A stretch of DNA of 64,000 nucleotides. Origin: Saccharothrix violaceirubra. Lineage in GTDB: Bacteria; Actinomycetota; Actinomycetes; Mycobacteriales; Pseudonocardiaceae. How positions within the stretch are numbered: position 1 is the stretch's first letter; each line of letters begins with the position of its first letter. Of this stretch, positions 16,629 through 26,200 are shown piece by piece. A model generated the notes under the pieces. That model was given only the letters and a program-made list of their open reading frames with translations, was not told the DNA's origin and did no database searches. Position numbers and translations under genes: made by a program. The stretch lies in assembly GCF_014203755.1 (NCBI RefSeq), contig NZ_JACHJS010000001.1, forward strand, positions 3,410,001 through 3,474,000. Direction: 5' to 3'.

Positions 16629-17562
16629 ACCCGTCCGTCGCCGCCACCACCGCCTCGACCATCCCCGGATCACCCGCCGAATGCGACGCACCGGGAACCA
16701 CCACCAACTCCGCCGCCGGCCACCCCCGCGCCAACTCCCACGCCGTCACCAACGGCCCCTGCAAATCCAACCGGCCATGCACCATCACCCCCGGAATCCC
16801 CTGGATCCGATGCAACCTGCCGAACACCTCGCCATCCGCCAACCACGCCTTACGCGCGAAGTAATGCGCCGTGATCCGCGCGAACCCCATCCGCCACCGC
16901 GCATCCGCGAACCGCGGCCCCGGATCGTAATCCGGTTCCAACGACACGATCGACGACTCCCAATCGGTCCAATCCGCCGCCGCCCGCTCCCGCACCACCG
17001 GATCCGGATCGTTCAACAACCGGTCGTACGCCGCCACCAGATCCACCGAACCCACCGGCGCACCCGCCCGAAAACGCGACCACTCCTCCGGGAACAACCG
17101 CCCCAACCCGTGGTACAGCCACTCCAACTCGTCGTACCGACCCGACGTCACCGCCACCAACACGATCTCCGACACCCGCTCCGGGAACGACTCCGCGTAA
17201 TGCAACCCCAACGTCGAACCCCACGAACCCCCGAACACCATCCACCGACCCACACCCAGGTGCTCCCGCAACAACTCGATGTCCCGCACCAGATGCGCCG
17301 TCGTGTTCACCGACATGTCCGTACCGAAATCCGCCGCATGCGGCGTACTCCGCCCACACCCACGCTGGTCGAACAACACGATCCGATACGCCGCCGGATC
17401 GAACACCCGCCGCGACGACGCCGAAACACCCGTACCCGGACCACCGTGCAACACCACCACCGGCTTACCCGCCGGATTCCCGCACGTCTCCCAGTACACA
17501 AGGTTGCCGTCACCCACGTCCAACAATCCGTGCTCGTACGGCTCGATCTCCGGATACACCAT
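16621..17562 (-). CDS. pip: Prolyl aminopeptidase (proline iminopeptidase)
   Basis: The 313-residue alpha/beta hydrolase of peptidase family S33 releases N-terminal proline. The oxyanion motif HGGPG (residues about 38-42), FDQRGCGRS, the nucleophile elbow GGSWGS, the acid in HGRLDLQGP and the final His in ASHS are all in place. ATG 17562 was chosen because the protein then begins VYPEIEPYEHGLLDVGDGN, the family start, and a G-rich site (GGGGGG) precedes it. The enzyme is cytoplasmic. Confidence 0.93.
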   Translation of the reverse strand: MVYPEIEPYEHGLLDVGDGNLVYWETCGNPAGKPVVVLHGGPGTGVSASSRRVFDPAAYRIVLFDQRGCGRSTPHAADFGTDMSVNTTAHLVRDIELLREHLGVGRWMVFGGSWGSTLGLHYAESFPERVSEIVLVAVTSGRYDELEWLYHGLGRLFPEEWSRFRAGAPVGSVDLVAAYDRLLNDPDPVVRERAAADWTDWESSIVSLEPDYDPGPRFADARWRMGFARITAHYFARKAWLADGEVFGRLHRIQGIPGVMVHGRLDLQGPLVTAWELARGWPAAELVVVPGASHSAGDPGMVEAVVAATDGFR

Positions 17563-17660
17563 CCCCCCATCCGACCACGGGGGAGCACCCCACAACACCC
17601 ACCGACCACCCCACCCGCACTTCGACTAGCGTCGACACCGCACAAGACCAAGGGGGAGCG

Positions 17661-18455
17661 GTGCCACGAATCACCAGACTGACCACCTACCCGGTCAAAG
17701 GCTGCGCCGGCGTCGACCTCACCACCACCACGCTCACCACCGCCGGACTCCGACACGACCGCGACTACATGGTCACCAGCCCCGACGGCACCTTCCGCAC
17801 CCAACGCACCGACCCGACCCTCGCCCTCATCACACCCACCGCCGACGACACCGGCCTCACCCTCACCGCACCCGACGCGGGGGAGACCCGCATACCCCAC
17901 GACCCCACCGCACCACGCCGCACCGTCACCCTCTTCGGCGTCCACTACGAAGCCCTCGACCAAGGCGACGAAGCAGCCGACTGGCTCACCCACGTCCTGC
18001 GCACACCCAGCCGCCTCGTCCGCGTCCCACCCGACCACCACCGCATCACCGCCGGCCTCACCCCCGGAACCTGCGGCTTCGCCGACAGCGGCGCCGTCCA
18101 CATCCTCTCCACCGCCACCCTCGACCACCTCAACAGCCGACTCGACACACCCCTGGGCATGGACCGCTTCCGCCCCAACATCGTCATCGACTGGACCGAA
18201 CCCCACACCGAGGACACCACCCGCCGCCTCGTCATCGCCGACACCGAACTCGCCTACGCCAAACCCGCCGTGCGCTGCGCCGTCACCCTCGTCGACCAAC
18301 ACACCGGCACCCGAGCCGGACCCGAACCACTGCGCACCCTCGCCCGCTACCGACGCGACCCCGACGGCGGCGTCACCTTCGGCACCAAGTTCTCCGTACT
18401 GCGCACCGGAAACCTGACAGTGGGGGACACCGTCCACGTACCCGCGTACGCCTGA
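17661..18455 (+). CDS. MOSC domain protein (YcbX-like)
   Basis: The 264-residue protein has the MOSC N-terminal beta-barrel domain (ITRLTTYPVKGCAGVDL at the start, residues 3-110). The MOSC domain follows, with GCxx-like DRFRPNIVID and the conserved cysteine in AKPAVRCAVTLVDQHTG. YcbX-type proteins use the molybdenum cofactor to reduce N-hydroxylated compounds. A GGGGGAG sequence at 17652-17658 sits directly before the start and probably also serves as ribosome site. Confidence 0.88.
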   Translation: MPRITRLTTYPVKGCAGVDLTTTTLTTAGLRHDRDYMVTSPDGTFRTQRTDPTLALITPTADDTGLTLTAPDAGETRIPHDPTAPRRTVTLFGVHYEALDQGDEAADWLTHVLRTPSRLVRVPPDHHRITAGLTPGTCGFADSGAVHILSTATLDHLNSRLDTPLGMDRFRPNIVIDWTEPHTEDTTRRLVIADTELAYAKPAVRCAVTLVDQHTGTRAGPEPLRTLARYRRDPDGGVTFGTKFSVLRTGNLTVGDTVHVPAYA

Positions 18456-18674
18456 CAAAACCGGCCGAAAGAAACGGGGAAAGACGCCGACACCGGATCG
18501 TGTCCGAAATGGACGGCCGCAGCCGTAACGGCACATCCCAAGATCGCGACACCCCCATCGCGCCATCCGCGCAGGTCAGAACTACCGCCGGTACCGCGCC
18601 GACGACACCGCGCACACCTCCGCGCCGCGGCGACGTCGTGCCTCGAAGCCGAAATGACAGGAACGAGAACGCAC

Positions 18675-19274
18675 ATGCACCCCCTCAGGAATTCCCTTGC
18701 CATCGCGACGTGCCTGCTCACGGCCGTCGCCCTGACGGCCTGCGGCACCACGGACACGCCCAAGACGACCGGCGGACCGTCGACCACGAGCCCGGCATCG
18801 GCCACCGTCCTGGCACAGGGGGAGATCCCGGGTTCCGCGGCGGCGTCCGCCACCGCCGCACCGGTCACCGGCACGTCCGTCGCGGCCACCCCGACGGGAC
18901 GGTTGAAGTACGGCGAGTCGATGGGCTACGCCCTGCCCGAGACGAAGGACTGGGACACCGCCCTGGAGGTCCGGGTCACCGACCTGGCCGCGACCAGGGG
19001 CGAACCGGCCGGGACGTTCGAGATCGGCATCGCCAACCGGACCGGCAGCCCGTTCGACCTCGCGGGGCTCCAGGTCCGCGCGGTGTCCGACGGCAAGACC
19101 GTGGCCGAGCTGAAGCGGGACCCGGGCAACGAGGCGCTGTTCAAGACCCTGGCGAGCCCGGCGGTCGTGACCGGGTCGATCACGTTGCCCGTCGAGGCCG
19201 GGAAGGTGGAGATCTGGGTGCAGCCGTCGCCGACCGCCACGGAGATCACGAGCTGGAGCACGAACGGGAGCTGA
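18675..19274 (+). CDS. Secreted lipoprotein of unknown function
   Basis: The 199-residue protein starts at ATG 18675, giving a short basic N-terminus, a hydrophobic stretch and the lipobox LTAC with Cys at about residue 24. A Thr/Ser/Pro/Ala-rich linker of about 45 residues leads to a folded domain (WDTALEVRVTDLAATRG, FEIGIANRTGSPFDLAGLQVRAVSDGK), likely an immunoglobulin-like beta sandwich of the DUF4352 kind. It is the last gene before the dif site. Its codon use is less C-biased than the block to its left. Confidence 0.75.
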   Translation: MHPLRNSLAIATCLLTAVALTACGTTDTPKTTGGPSTTSPASATVLAQGEIPGSAAASATAAPVTGTSVAATPTGRLKYGESMGYALPETKDWDTALEVRVTDLAATRGEPAGTFEIGIANRTGSPFDLAGLQVRAVSDGKTVAELKRDPGNEALFKTLASPAVVTGSITLPVEAGKVEIWVQPSPTATEITSWSTNGS

Positions 19275-19349
19275 TCGGCGTGAGCGCGTCCTGTCCGCCG
19301 CGGTGGGCGACGGGCAGGACGCCGGGTCCGGCGACCCGGAGGAGGTCTT

Positions 19350-19377
19350 ACTTAACATAATGTAGATTATCGGCAAT
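19350..19377. other. Candidate chromosomal dif site (XerCD target)
   Basis: The 28 bp divide as in dif: an 11-bp arm ACTTAACATAA (19350-19360), a 6-bp centre TGTAGA (19361-19366) and an 11-bp arm TTATCGGCAAT (19367-19377). On the minus strand the first arm reads TTATGTTAAGT, which differs by one base from the XerD arm of E. coli dif, and the second arm keeps the XerC-type ATAA next to the centre. It is an AT-rich island in noncoding DNA. Strand composition changes sign here and G-rich heptamers on both sides point to it. Together these make dif much more likely than chance. Confidence 0.82.
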
Positions 19378-19687
19378 ACGGCGCCCTGCGGAAACAGGCC
19401 CGAGCGACCCCTTGAGGCGTCGACGTCGACACGCGTCGCCCTACGCCTGACGGCCGCGACTCACCGCGCGACTCATCGACCCGGTCCACACGCCGTTCGT
19501 CCGCGCCGCGCGTCACACGCACGCGTCGGTGTCACGACGGCGTGCGCGGCTCGGCGTTCGTGGACATCGCGCCGCACATCGGCACGCAGACCGGCCGACA
19601 TGCCGTCGCGTCCCGTCGCGACGGGAGCATCCCCTGGTTCGCCGCCGGACCCGCGGCGACCCGGCCCTCGATCCGCTCCGACCGATA
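19378..19687. other. Noncoding stretch between dif and the recombinase promoter
   Basis: I see no gene, terminator or tandem repeat in these 310 bases. Open frames on both strands are rich in Arg/Pro/Ala and start without ribosome sites. It forms the middle of a 715-bp intergenic region (19275-19989), the longest gap in the window. Confidence 0.6.
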
Positions 19688-19717
19688 TTTGATGGATAAT
19701 CGGCATTATCCATCAAA
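19688..19717. repeat. Perfect 13-bp inverted repeat upstream of the Xer-type recombinase
   Basis: TTTGATGGATAAT and ATTATCCATCAAA are perfect inverted copies around CGGC. The site is AT-rich in a GC-rich setting, 273 bp upstream of the recombinase start. Its GATAATCGGCA (19695-19705) differs at one base from GATTATCGGCA in the dif site (19365-19375). It could be a hairpin, an operator, or a second recombination site with 10-11 bp arms and an 8-10 bp spacer. Confidence 0.7.
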
Positions 19718-19989
19718 CCGTGTGCGCACAAGGGAATCGCGGAGACCCACCCGGCGAAATCGAGGCGGCCGCACCGTCATCCTCACACGGCGGACGTCGG
19801 CGTGCGCGGCGATTCGGGTTTCGTGTCGGCCGTGCGCGCCCCGTGTCGCGTTGTCGGCGTCGTGCGTCCCGCGTAAGGCCCACTCCCCTCCTCCGCGCCC
19901 GCACGGGTCCGGGTGAAGACCCGACCTGTCCCCCGCTCCACCCGGGTGGCGGCGGAAAACTGTCGGTGGGGTGCGCTAGGAAGATCCAC

Positions 19990-20961
19990 ATGGATGTGCT
20001 CGCCGCCCAGGAGTCGTTCTTCCTCGCCCGCCGTCCGCGCAAGGACTCCCCGCACACGACGGCGGCCTACCGGCGGGATCTGGCCGGGGTGACGGCGATC
20101 CTGGCCGAGGTCGCCGAGGTGTCGGCGGCGGAGTTGACGATCGGGCACCTGTCGTCGGCCAATCTCCGGGCGGCGTTCGGGGTGTTCGCGGACTCGCACG
20201 CGAAGAGTTCGGTGTTGCGGGCGTGGTCGACGTGGAACCAGTTCCTGACGTTCTGCGTCGCGGAGGACCTGGTGCCGGGTAATCCGATGGGTGCGGTGGC
20301 GCGGCCGAAGACCCCTCCCCTGGTGCCCAAGCCGTTGCGGGGTGAGGACACGCCGGAGTTGTTGTTGGAGGCGGTGGCGGGTGGGGCGCGGCGGGCGCGT
20401 GATCCGTGGCCGGAGCGGGACGTGCTGGTGGTGGCGTTGGGTCTGGTGGCGGGGTTGCGGTCGGCGGAGATGCGGGGGTTGACGCTGGCGTCGGTGGTGG
20501 GGCGGCCGGGCGAGCGGCGGTTGCACGTGGTGGGCAAGGGGAATCGGGACCGTTCGGTGCCGATCGAGCCGGCGATGGACCGGATCGTGGAGGGGTATCT
20601 GGCGTCGTGTCGGCGGCGGTTTCCGCGGGCGCGGTTCGATCGGGGTTCGGCGTTGTTGCGTGATCGGCACGGTGAGCCGATCGGGCGGGGTGGGTTGGAG
20701 TACCTGGTGCGGTCGTGTTTCCGGTGGGCGGGGTTGCACGACCGGGTGCCGTCGGGTGCGAATCTTCATGCTTTGCGGCATACGTTCGCGACGCGGTTGG
20801 CGGAGGACGGGGCGTCGGCGTCGGAGATCATGGCGTTGTTGGGGCATGCGTCGTTGGCGACGTCGCAGAATTACATCGAGGCGACGGCGCGGGAGCGGCG
20901 GGCGGCGGTGGCGGGTAGTCGGACGTACGTGTCGTTGGGGCGGTTGCCGGATGGTAGGTAG
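19990..20961 (+). CDS. Xer-type tyrosine recombinase
   Basis: The 323-residue enzyme starts at ATG 19990. Residues 5-105 form the SAM-like core-binding domain, and residues 115-310 the catalytic domain. All active-site residues are present: R157 (AGLRSAEMRGL), K183 (VGKGNRDR), H260 and R263 (HALRHTF), H286 (LGHASL) and the nucleophile Y295 (SQNYI). Length and motifs fit XerC/XerD better than phage integrases. The gene is 613 bp from the dif-like site and has the inverted repeat 19688-19717 upstream, a layout reminiscent of XerS and XerH genes next to their own dif sites. Whether it is a main Xer protein or an extra one cannot be told from this window. Confidence 0.88.
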   Translation: MDVLAAQESFFLARRPRKDSPHTTAAYRRDLAGVTAILAEVAEVSAAELTIGHLSSANLRAAFGVFADSHAKSSVLRAWSTWNQFLTFCVAEDLVPGNPMGAVARPKTPPLVPKPLRGEDTPELLLEAVAGGARRARDPWPERDVLVVALGLVAGLRSAEMRGLTLASVVGRPGERRLHVVGKGNRDRSVPIEPAMDRIVEGYLASCRRRFPRARFDRGSALLRDRHGEPIGRGGLEYLVRSCFRWAGLHDRVPSGANLHALRHTFATRLAEDGASASEIMALLGHASLATSQNYIEATARERRAAVAGSRTYVSLGRLPDGR

Positions 20962-21022
20962 GTGTCGTTCGTTCGGGTGAGTTCGTCGTGCGGTGTGGGG
21001 TTTGTGGGGGTACGCACGGCGT

Positions 21023-21832
21023 ATGAGGTCCGTGTGGCGTGGGGCGATCTCGTTCGGGCTGGTGACGATCGGTGTGCGGTTGTTCACGGCGTCGGAGGAG
21101 CATGATTTCCGGTTCCACCAGGTGCACCGTGAGGACGGTGGGCGGGTCCGTTATCGGCGGGTGTGCCAGGTGTGCGGGTCGGAGGTGGCGTTCGCGGACA
21201 TCGCGAAGGGTTACGAGTTGGACGACGGTCGCATGGTGGTGATGTCGGACGATGATTTCCGGGCGTTGCCGGTGAATACGGATCATGCGATCGACGTGGT
21301 GGAGTTCGTGCCCGCGGTGGAGGTCGATCCGATCTATTTCCAGCGTTCTTATTATTTGGAGCCGGACAAGGCGGCGGCGCGGCCTTATGTGTTGTTGCGG
21401 TCGGTGTTGGCGGAGTCGGGCCGGTTGGCGGTGGTGAAGATCACGATCCGGCAGCGGGAGTCGTTGGCGGTGTTGCGGGCACGGGCGGACGTGTTGGTGT
21501 TGCACACGATGTTGTGGCCGGATGAGATCCGTCGGCCGGAGTTCGATTTTCTGGGTTCGGGGGTGGAGGTTCGGCCGCAGGAGTTGCGGATGGCGTCGTC
21601 GTTGGTGGAGAGCATGGCGGGGTCGTTCGCGCCGGAGTCGTTTTCGGATGATTACACGGTGGCGTTGCGTCGGGTGATCGAGGCGAAGGCGGAGGGTGCG
21701 GAGTTGCCGGTGGCGCCGGTGGAGGAGCCGGCAGGTGAGGTGATCGATCTGATGACGGCGTTGGAGCGGAGTGTGGAGCAGGCGCGGTCGGCGCGGGGGA
21801 AGTCGGGGAAGAAGAAGGCGAAGCCGGCGTAG
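21023..21832 (+). CDS. ku: Ku DNA end-binding protein (non-homologous end joining)
   Basis: This is a 269-residue bacterial Ku. It begins RSVWRGAISFGLVTIGVRLF, the family signature, with HQVHREDGGRVRYRRVCQVCG following (a Cys pair) and the ring-forming core through residue 230. The lysine-rich tail (GKSGKKKAKPA) binds DNA and ligase. Ku dimers thread onto broken ends and recruit LigD; no ligD is in the window. It follows the recombinase after 61 bp. Codons end mainly in G/T, in line with the G-rich top strand to the right of dif. Confidence 0.95.
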   Translation: MRSVWRGAISFGLVTIGVRLFTASEEHDFRFHQVHREDGGRVRYRRVCQVCGSEVAFADIAKGYELDDGRMVVMSDDDFRALPVNTDHAIDVVEFVPAVEVDPIYFQRSYYLEPDKAAARPYVLLRSVLAESGRLAVVKITIRQRESLAVLRARADVLVLHTMLWPDEIRRPEFDFLGSGVEVRPQELRMASSLVESMAGSFAPESFSDDYTVALRRVIEAKAEGAELPVAPVEEPAGEVIDLMTALERSVEQARSARGKSGKKKAKPA

Positions 21833-21867
21833 GGGGTCGCGGCCCACTGTCGGGGTGGGCTGCGGGG

Positions 21868-22260
21868 TCAGTCTTGGAGGGTGACGGTGATGCTGAATAC
21901 GGTGCCGGTCACCTGGTAGGTGGCGGTGGGTCCGTTCTTGCAGTATTTGACGGATCGGCCGTGGTCGATGCCGGGTTTGCCGACGACGTCGATACTGGGG
22001 TGGATTCGGGTGTGTTTTTTGGGTTCGTAGGACCGGAAGTCGATGGTGCGGCTGCTGGTGATGGGGAAATGGTCGGTGCGGGCGGTGGATTTCATGTCGC
22101 CGTCTTGGTCGCGGTAGCGGCCGTAGAAGGACAGTACGACGGCGGCCGAGTTGATCACGGAGATTTTTTCGTAGCAGTTGTCGGCGGCGGCGGGTGTGGC
22201 GGTGAGCACGCCGGTGATTGCCGGGATGATCGTGGCGGTGGCGATCGCGCGGGTGATCAT
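21868..22260 (-). CDS. Small secreted protein, unknown function
   Basis: The 130-residue product has a signal peptide (ITRAIATATIIPAITGVLT, cleavage after TPAAA near residue 26). The mature part carries two cysteines (NCYEK and VKYCKNG) able to form one disulfide, in a beta-rich domain of about 100 residues. I do not recognise the family. It is convergent with ku; the 35-bp gap holds a weak GCCCAC/GTGGGC hairpin that could end both transcripts. Confidence 0.65.
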   Translation of the reverse strand: MITRAIATATIIPAITGVLTATPAAADNCYEKISVINSAAVVLSFYGRYRDQDGDMKSTARTDHFPITSSRTIDFRSYEPKKHTRIHPSIDVVGKPGIDHGRSVKYCKNGPTATYQVTGTVFSITVTLQD

Positions 22261-22348
22261 GTGTTTTCCTCCGTCGGTCCGGGTCTCCCCATGCTAGGCC
22301 GGTGATTGGCGGGGAATGTTCTCGTTGTGGTGAGAAAATTGTCCGGAT

Positions 22349-22640
22349 TCACCGGGCGGTATCGCGCGTTCGCCTTTTCGGGGGACACCTGCGGAGGAGT
22401 TCGGTGGCGGTGCGTGTCAGGTGGCGGGCGGTGGCGAGTACGGGGATCGCGGTGGCGGTGAGGGCGGCGCCGAGCGGGGTGTCGGGGGCGAGGATGGCGC
22501 GGACGGTCTTCATGGCGAGGGTGAGGACGTGGGCGCCGCGGATGCGCATGGCGGTTTCGTAGCGGCTGATGGCGCCGGGGAGGGCGGTGGTGGAGCCGGC
22601 GGGGTTGGTGGAGGCGTGTGGTCGGTTGGCGCGGTGGTGG
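22349..22640 (-). pseudogene. Possible remnant of an FAD-dependent monooxygenase C-terminus
   Basis: The minus strand reads ALPGAISRYETAMRIRGAHV and then LAMKTVRAILAPDTPLGAAL, which looks like the last helices of PHBH-type FAD monooxygenases (usually LARYEAAMRPR..). No FAD-binding part is present and there is no start with a ribosome site. A 66-residue frame from ATG 22549 could be read as a small gene instead. The rest of the 387-bp gap (22261-22647) shows nothing else. Confidence 0.35.
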
Positions 22641-22647
22641 TGTGCTG

Positions 22648-23154
22648 CTAGTCGTCGGTCTTCTTGATGACGTAGGTGACGGGGGCGAAGGTTTCGGGGA
22701 CGGCGACGAGGTGGGGTGTGTAGGAGCCGTCGGGGACGACCTGCCAGCCGTTGATCGCGGTGGTGATGGTGACGACGGTGGTGTCGGTGGTGTCGGTGGT
22801 CTGGTCGACGGGGTGGGCGTGCCAGAGTTCGTTGTCGGGGTGGGTGGGCGGTTCGGTCGGGAAGACGATGAGCGGGCGGACGGTGACGGGTGCCCAGGGT
22901 TCGACTTCGTCGAGTGCCCAGCCGTTGGCGGTGCCGTCCTGTTCGATGAGGAGGGCTTGGCGCCGTTCGTCGCGGGTGATCTTCCAGCGGGTGGCGTGGG
23001 CGGGGTCGCCGAGGGTGATTTTGCCGTCGTGTTCGACGAGTGCGCCGCCTTGGGTGGCTTCGATGGTGTACACGCTGCCTGAGGGTGCCGGCGTCTGGGC
23101 GTGTACGGGTGTGAGGGCGAGGGCGGCGGTCGCGAGGGTCGTGAGTGTGTTCAC
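22648..23154 (-). CDS. Secreted beta-trefoil-like protein (possible I66-type inhibitor)
   Basis: The product has 168 residues from GTG 23154. A short signal peptide (NTLTTLATAALALTPVHAQT, cleavage near residue 20) precedes a domain with YTIEATQGGALVEHDGKITL and ATRWKITRDERRQALLIEQD. Such W-x-I repeats at about 40-residue intervals resemble beta-trefoil folds and, more weakly, proteinase inhibitor family I66. The inhibitor idea is only a resemblance. A GTG with no clear ribosome site makes the start uncertain. Confidence 0.55.
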   Translation of the reverse strand: MNTLTTLATAALALTPVHAQTPAPSGSVYTIEATQGGALVEHDGKITLGDPAHATRWKITRDERRQALLIEQDGTANGWALDEVEPWAPVTVRPLIVFPTEPPTHPDNELWHAHPVDQTTDTTDTTVVTITTAINGWQVVPDGSYTPHLVAVPETFAPVTYVIKKTDD

Positions 23155-23272
23155 CGCGGGGCCTTCCGGTCGTGGTGCCGCCGGGGTGGCGGCGCCCGCT
23201 CGGGGAAGGTGCCTCGGTGGGGTGTGGGCCATGCGTGGCCGGGTGGTGGTGTACCCGATCGTGGTGCGTGGC

Positions 23273-26200
23273 TCAGCGGGGTACGGCGTCGAGGGCTTTG
23301 AAGATGCGTTTGTCGGAGACGGTGTAGCGGGTGCCGATGGTCTGGGCGAAGTAGCTGAGCCGGAGTTCTTCGATCATCCAGCGGATGTCGTCGAGGGCGT
23401 CCTGGGGTTCGTCGGCGGGCAGGGTGGCGCGTAGTTCGCGGTATTCGGCGTGGACGCGGTGGACGTCGTCCATGCGGTCCTGGTCGCGGCGGACGTTCTC
23501 GCGGAGTTTCTCCAGGCGGCGGGAGATGCCTTGGAGGTAGCGGTGGACGTCGGCGAGTCGGTGTGTGCCGGTGGCGGTGACGAAGCCGGGGTGGACGAGG
23601 CCGGTGAGTTGGGCGCGGATGTCGGCGAGGGATTCGTCGTAGGCGGGGCCGGTGACGGTGTCGAGGGCGAGTTCGACCTGGTGGGCGGCGTCGAGGATCT
23701 TGCGGACGGCGCGGACGGTGTCGAACACGGTGTCGCCGAGGTGGGTGCGGACGTGGTCGGTGAGCGCGGTGAAGGCTTTTTCGGTCCACACGGGGGCGCC
23801 GACGTCGCGCATGAGCTGGTCGACGGCGGCGGCGATGCAGTCGGCGAGCAGGGGTGCGACGCCGCCGTGGGGGTTGCGGGTGAGGGTGAGTTTTTCGGCG
23901 TTGGTCAGGCCGCGTTGGAGGAGTTTGACCGGTGAGGGCACGGTGAGCAGGAGGAGCCGTCGGGTGCCTTTCCACATGGCGGCCTGTTGGCGGCCGGGGG
24001 TGTCGAGGATTTCGACGGCGACGGTGGTGCCTTTGTCGACGAGGGCGGGGTAGGCGGTGACGACGATGCCGGATTGTTCTTCGTGGACGGTTTTGGGCAG
24101 GGTGCCGACGGTCCAGGCGGTGAGGCCGGTGCGGGCGAGGCTGGAGGCGGCGGCGGCGAGGGTTTCGCGCAGGCGGCCTTGGAGGGTGCGTTTGAGGGCG
24201 CCGAGGTCTTTGCCGGTGGCGAGTTCGCGGTCGTTCTCGTCGACGACGCGGAAGGTGAGTTTGAGGTGGTCTGGTACCTGGTCGAGGTGCCAGTCGGCGC
24301 GGTCGACGGTGATGCCGGTGGCGGTGCGCAGTTCGCGTTCGAGCGCGGGTAGGAGCGGTTCGTCCTCGGTGATGCGGGTGAGGACGGCGGTGGCGACGTC
24401 GGGTACGGGGACGAAGTTGCGGCGTACGGGTTTGGGCAGGGAGCGCAGGAGGGCGACGACGAGGTCGTGGCGCAGGCCGGGGATCTGCCAGGACAGGGAG
24501 TCGTCGGGGAGGGTGGTGAGGGCGGGCAGCGGGAGGCGGACGGTGACGCCGTCGGTGCGTTCGCCGGGTTCGAAGCGGTAGGTCAGGGGCAGGGTGAGGC
24601 CGCCGCGGCGCAGTTCGTCGGGGTAGGCGTCGGGGGTGATGTCGACGCGGTCGTGGACGAGCATGTCGCGGTCGAAGGTGAGCAGGTCGGGTGTGGTGTG
24701 CCGGGTTTTCTTCCACCAGGTGTCGAAGTGGCGGGTGGAGACGATGTCGGCGGGGACGCGGTGGTCGTAGAAGTCGTAGAGGGTTTCGTCGTCGACGACG
24801 ATGTCGCGGCGGCGGGCGCGGTTCTCGAGTTCGGCGACTTCGGCGAGGAGTTCGCGGTTGTGGTGGAAGAACTTGTGGTGGGTGGTCCACTCCCCTTGGA
24901 CGAGGGCGTGGCGCAGGAACAGTTCGCGGGAGGCGACGGGGTCGATCCGCCCGTAGTTGATCTTGCGGGAGGTGACGAGGGGGACGCCGTGGAGGGTGAC
25001 GCGTTCGAGGGCGGTGACGGCGCCGCGTTTGGCGTCCCAGTGGGGTTCGCTGTAGGTGCGTTTGACGAGGTGTTCGCCGAGGCGTTCGGCCCATTCGGGT
25101 TCGATGCGGGCGACGGTGCGGCCCCACAGCCGGGTGGTCTCGACGAGTTCGGCGGCCATGACCCATTGGGGTGGTGCCTTGAACAGGGCCGAGCCGGGGA
25201 AGACGGCGAATTTGGCGTTGCGGGCGCCGAGGTATTCGGTGACCTGGCGTTTTCCGGCGTCGCGTTTGGGGACGTCCTTGAGGCCGATGTGGGACAGCAG
25301 GCCGGACAGCAGTGAGACGTGGACGGAGCGCGGGTCGGCGGGGTCGTCGTTGACGTGCACGCCGAGGGTCTTGGCGACCTGGCGCAGTTGGGTGTAGACG
25401 TCCTGCCATTCGCGGACGCGCAGGTAGTTGAGGAAGTCGGTGCGGCACAGGCGGCGGAACTGGTTGGAGGACAGCTCTTTCTGCTTCTCGCGCACGTACT
25501 GCCACAGGTTGACCAGCGCCAGGAAGTCCGAGGTGGGGTCGGTGAACCGGGCGTGTTTCTCGTCGGCGGCCTGTTGTTTGTCGGAGGGGCGTTCGCGCGG
25601 GTCCTGGATGGACAGGGCGGCGGCGATGACCATGACCTCGCGGACGCAGCCGTTGCGGTCGGCTTCGACGACCATGCGGGCCAGGCGCGGGTCGACGGGC
25701 AGTTGGGCGAGTTTGCGGCCCAGCGGGGTGAGTTCCCGGTCGGCGGCGATGGCGCCGAGTTCCTGGAGGAGTTGGACGCCGTCGGTGACGTTGCGGGCGT
25801 CGGGCGGGTCGATGAACGGGAACGCGGCGACGTCGCCCAGGCCGATGGAGGTCATCTGGAGGATGACCGAGGCGAGGTTGGTGCGCAGGATTTCCGGGTC
25901 GGTGAACTCGGGGCGGGCGAGGAAGTCGTCCTCGGTGTAGAGGCGGACGCAGATGCCTTCGGACACGCGTCCGCAGCGGCCTTTGCGCTGGTTGGCGGAG
26001 GCCTGCGACACGGGTTCGATGGGCAGCCGTTGGACTTTGAGCCGGTGGCTGTAGCGGGAGACGCGGGCGGTGCCGGGGTCGACGACGTACTTGATGCCGG
26101 GCACGGTCAGCGAGGTCTCGGCGACGTTGGTGGCGAGGACGACGCGGCGTCCGGTGTGGGGTTGGAAGACGCGGTGCTGCTCCCCCGACGACAGTCGGGC

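Noticed and set aside
19473..19706. Small minus-strand frames between dif and the recombinase
   Set aside because: Their starts lie in the palindrome and they read as Arg/Gly-rich sequence with no ribosome site.
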